A stretch of DNA of 5,106 nt. Source: Acidimicrobiales bacterium (lineage in GTDB: Bacteria > Actinomycetota > Acidimicrobiia > Acidimicrobiales > VFJN01). The notes below the pieces were generated by a model. That model did no database searches and was not told where the DNA came from. It saw only the letters and a program-made list of their open reading frames with translations. Below, piece by piece: positions 4,673 to 5,106 of this stretch (positions are counted from its first letter, which is position 1; every line of letters begins with the position of its first letter). The stretch is from positions 1 through 5,106 of the forward strand of contig JAFGPU010000318.1 in assembly GCA_016936035.1 (NCBI GenBank), written 5' to 3'. The position numbers and the translations under genes are program-made.

Positions 4673-5106
4673 ATGTCTGACGCACCGTCAGATTCGGGGG
4701 TCCACCCGGCTCTGCACACCCGGTTCTGCACGCTGGTCGGGTGCCGCCTGCCCGTCGTTCAGACGGGCATGGGCTGGGTGTCCGGAGCGTCACTGACGGC
4801 CGCCACCTCGGCGGCCGGCGGGTTCGGCATCCTCGCGGCGGTCACCATGACCGGCGACCAGCTCGCCGAGGCCGTCGCCACCGTCAAGGCCCGCACCGGC
4901 GCCCCGTTCGGGGTCAACCTCCGCGCCGACCAGCCCGACCTCGACGACCGCATCCGGCTGTGCGTGCAGGAAGGGGTGCGGCTGGTCAGCTTCGCCGGCG
5001 CCCCCCACAAGGACGCCATCGGCCAGCTCCACGACGCCGGCATCCTCGTCATGCCCACCGTCGGCGCCCGCCGCCACGCCGAGAAGATGCTCGACTGGGG
5101 CGTCGA
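4673..5106 (+). CDS. ipdC: IpdC-like flavin oxidoreductase of steroid catabolism (3' end cut by window edge)
   Basis: The first 144 residues of a nitronate monooxygenase-like FMN enzyme with a TIM barrel, running off the window. The sequence matches what I recall of mycobacterial IpdC: LVGCRLPVVQTGMGWVSG (21-38), AATSAAGGFGILAAVTMT (43-60), VKARTGAPFGVNLRAD (71-86), EGVRLVSFAGAP (100-111) and MPTVGARRHAEKMLDWGV (127-144). IpdC acts in the degradation of the last cholesterol rings in the same pathway as IpdAB. The glycine-rich FMN phosphate-binding segment and the rest of the active site lie beyond the edge and cannot be checked. ATG 4673 is supported by the -10 element 6 nt upstream. It gives about 15 extra N-terminal residues relative to the Mtb protein (MSDAPSDSGVHPALH), low in complexity, encoded across a perfect inverted repeat. 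A related nitronate monooxygenase of other function is the alternative; the ipdB gene nearby favours IpdC. Confidence 0.85.
   Translation, partial: MSDAPSDSGVHPALHTRFCTLVGCRLPVVQTGMGWVSGASLTAATSAAGGFGILAAVTMTGDQLAEAVATVKARTGAPFGVNLRADQPDLDDRIRLCVQEGVRLVSFAGAPHKDAIGQLHDAGILVMPTVGARRHAEKMLDWGV
4676..4692. promoter_or_regulatory. Perfect 7-3-7 inverted repeat TCTGACG-CAC-CGTCAGA at the start of ipdC
   Basis: The arms TCTGACG (4676-4682) and CGTCAGA (4686-4692) are perfectly complementary with a CAC spacer. They cover codons 2-7 of ipdC and would lie at about +4 to +20 of a leaderless transcript. This length and symmetry are typical of dimeric TetR- or GntR-type operators, and the position would block transcription. 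It does not read as the mycobacterial KstR or KstR2 operator as I know them. An mRNA hairpin next to the start codon is the alternative. Confidence 0.55.

Noticed and set aside
3327..4793. 488-codon minus-strand open frame
   Set aside because: Low-complexity His/Arg/Gln-rich shadow opposite the YPMF, HTTM and ipdC genes; no ribosome site or domain.
1..5106. CRISPR arrays, tRNA or rRNA genes, insertion sequences, integrase sites
   Set aside because: No regularly spaced repeats, cloverleaf-like sequences, transposase motifs or terminal inverted repeats were seen on either strand.

Overview
This is a very GC-rich window with dense coding, strong G/C bias at third codon positions, frequent GTG starts and several apparently leaderless promoters. 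These traits suggest a high-GC actinobacterium, possibly of the Acidimicrobiia or a relative. The taxonomic placement is an inference from style and gene content only.

The two ends of the window belong to the steroid catabolism pathway that degrades the last rings (C and D) of cholesterol. The left end (2-736, +) is the beta subunit of the IpdAB CoA-transferase-like ring hydrolase and lacks only its first few codons. The right end (4673 to the edge, +) is the N-terminal third to half of the flavin-dependent oxidoreductase IpdC. In Mycobacterium tuberculosis ipdA-ipdB-ipdC are consecutive (Rv3551-Rv3553). Here about 3.9 kb of unrelated genes on both strands lies between ipdB and ipdC.

The intervening block has three parts. 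(1) 765-1280 (-) encodes a small membrane-anchored BON-domain protein with a His-rich tail, convergent with ipdB. (2) 1372-3135 (-) encodes a 587-residue protein not recognised as a named family: an N-terminal membrane anchor, a domain of about 360 residues resembling an alpha/alpha-toroid, and a C-terminal six-helix region that reads as a divergent MarC-type membrane domain. (3) Divergent from it, 3205-3651 and 3648-4625 (+) form a two-gene unit with a GTGA overlap: a small anchored protein with the motif FPLSTYPMF, followed by an HTTM-domain membrane protein distantly related to vitamin K-dependent gamma-carboxylase.

Regulation is unusually legible. The 69-bp divergent gap carries two opposed TANNNT -10 elements, each 8-9 nt from a GTG start, nearly symmetric about a CACCGGTG palindrome. 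ipdC has its own TAGGGT -10 exactly 6 nt before its ATG. It also has a perfect 7-3-7 inverted repeat starting at its second codon, a good candidate operator or 5' hairpin. No tRNA, rRNA, CRISPR array, insertion sequence or integration site was seen. There is no gene-free stretch longer than 91 bp.
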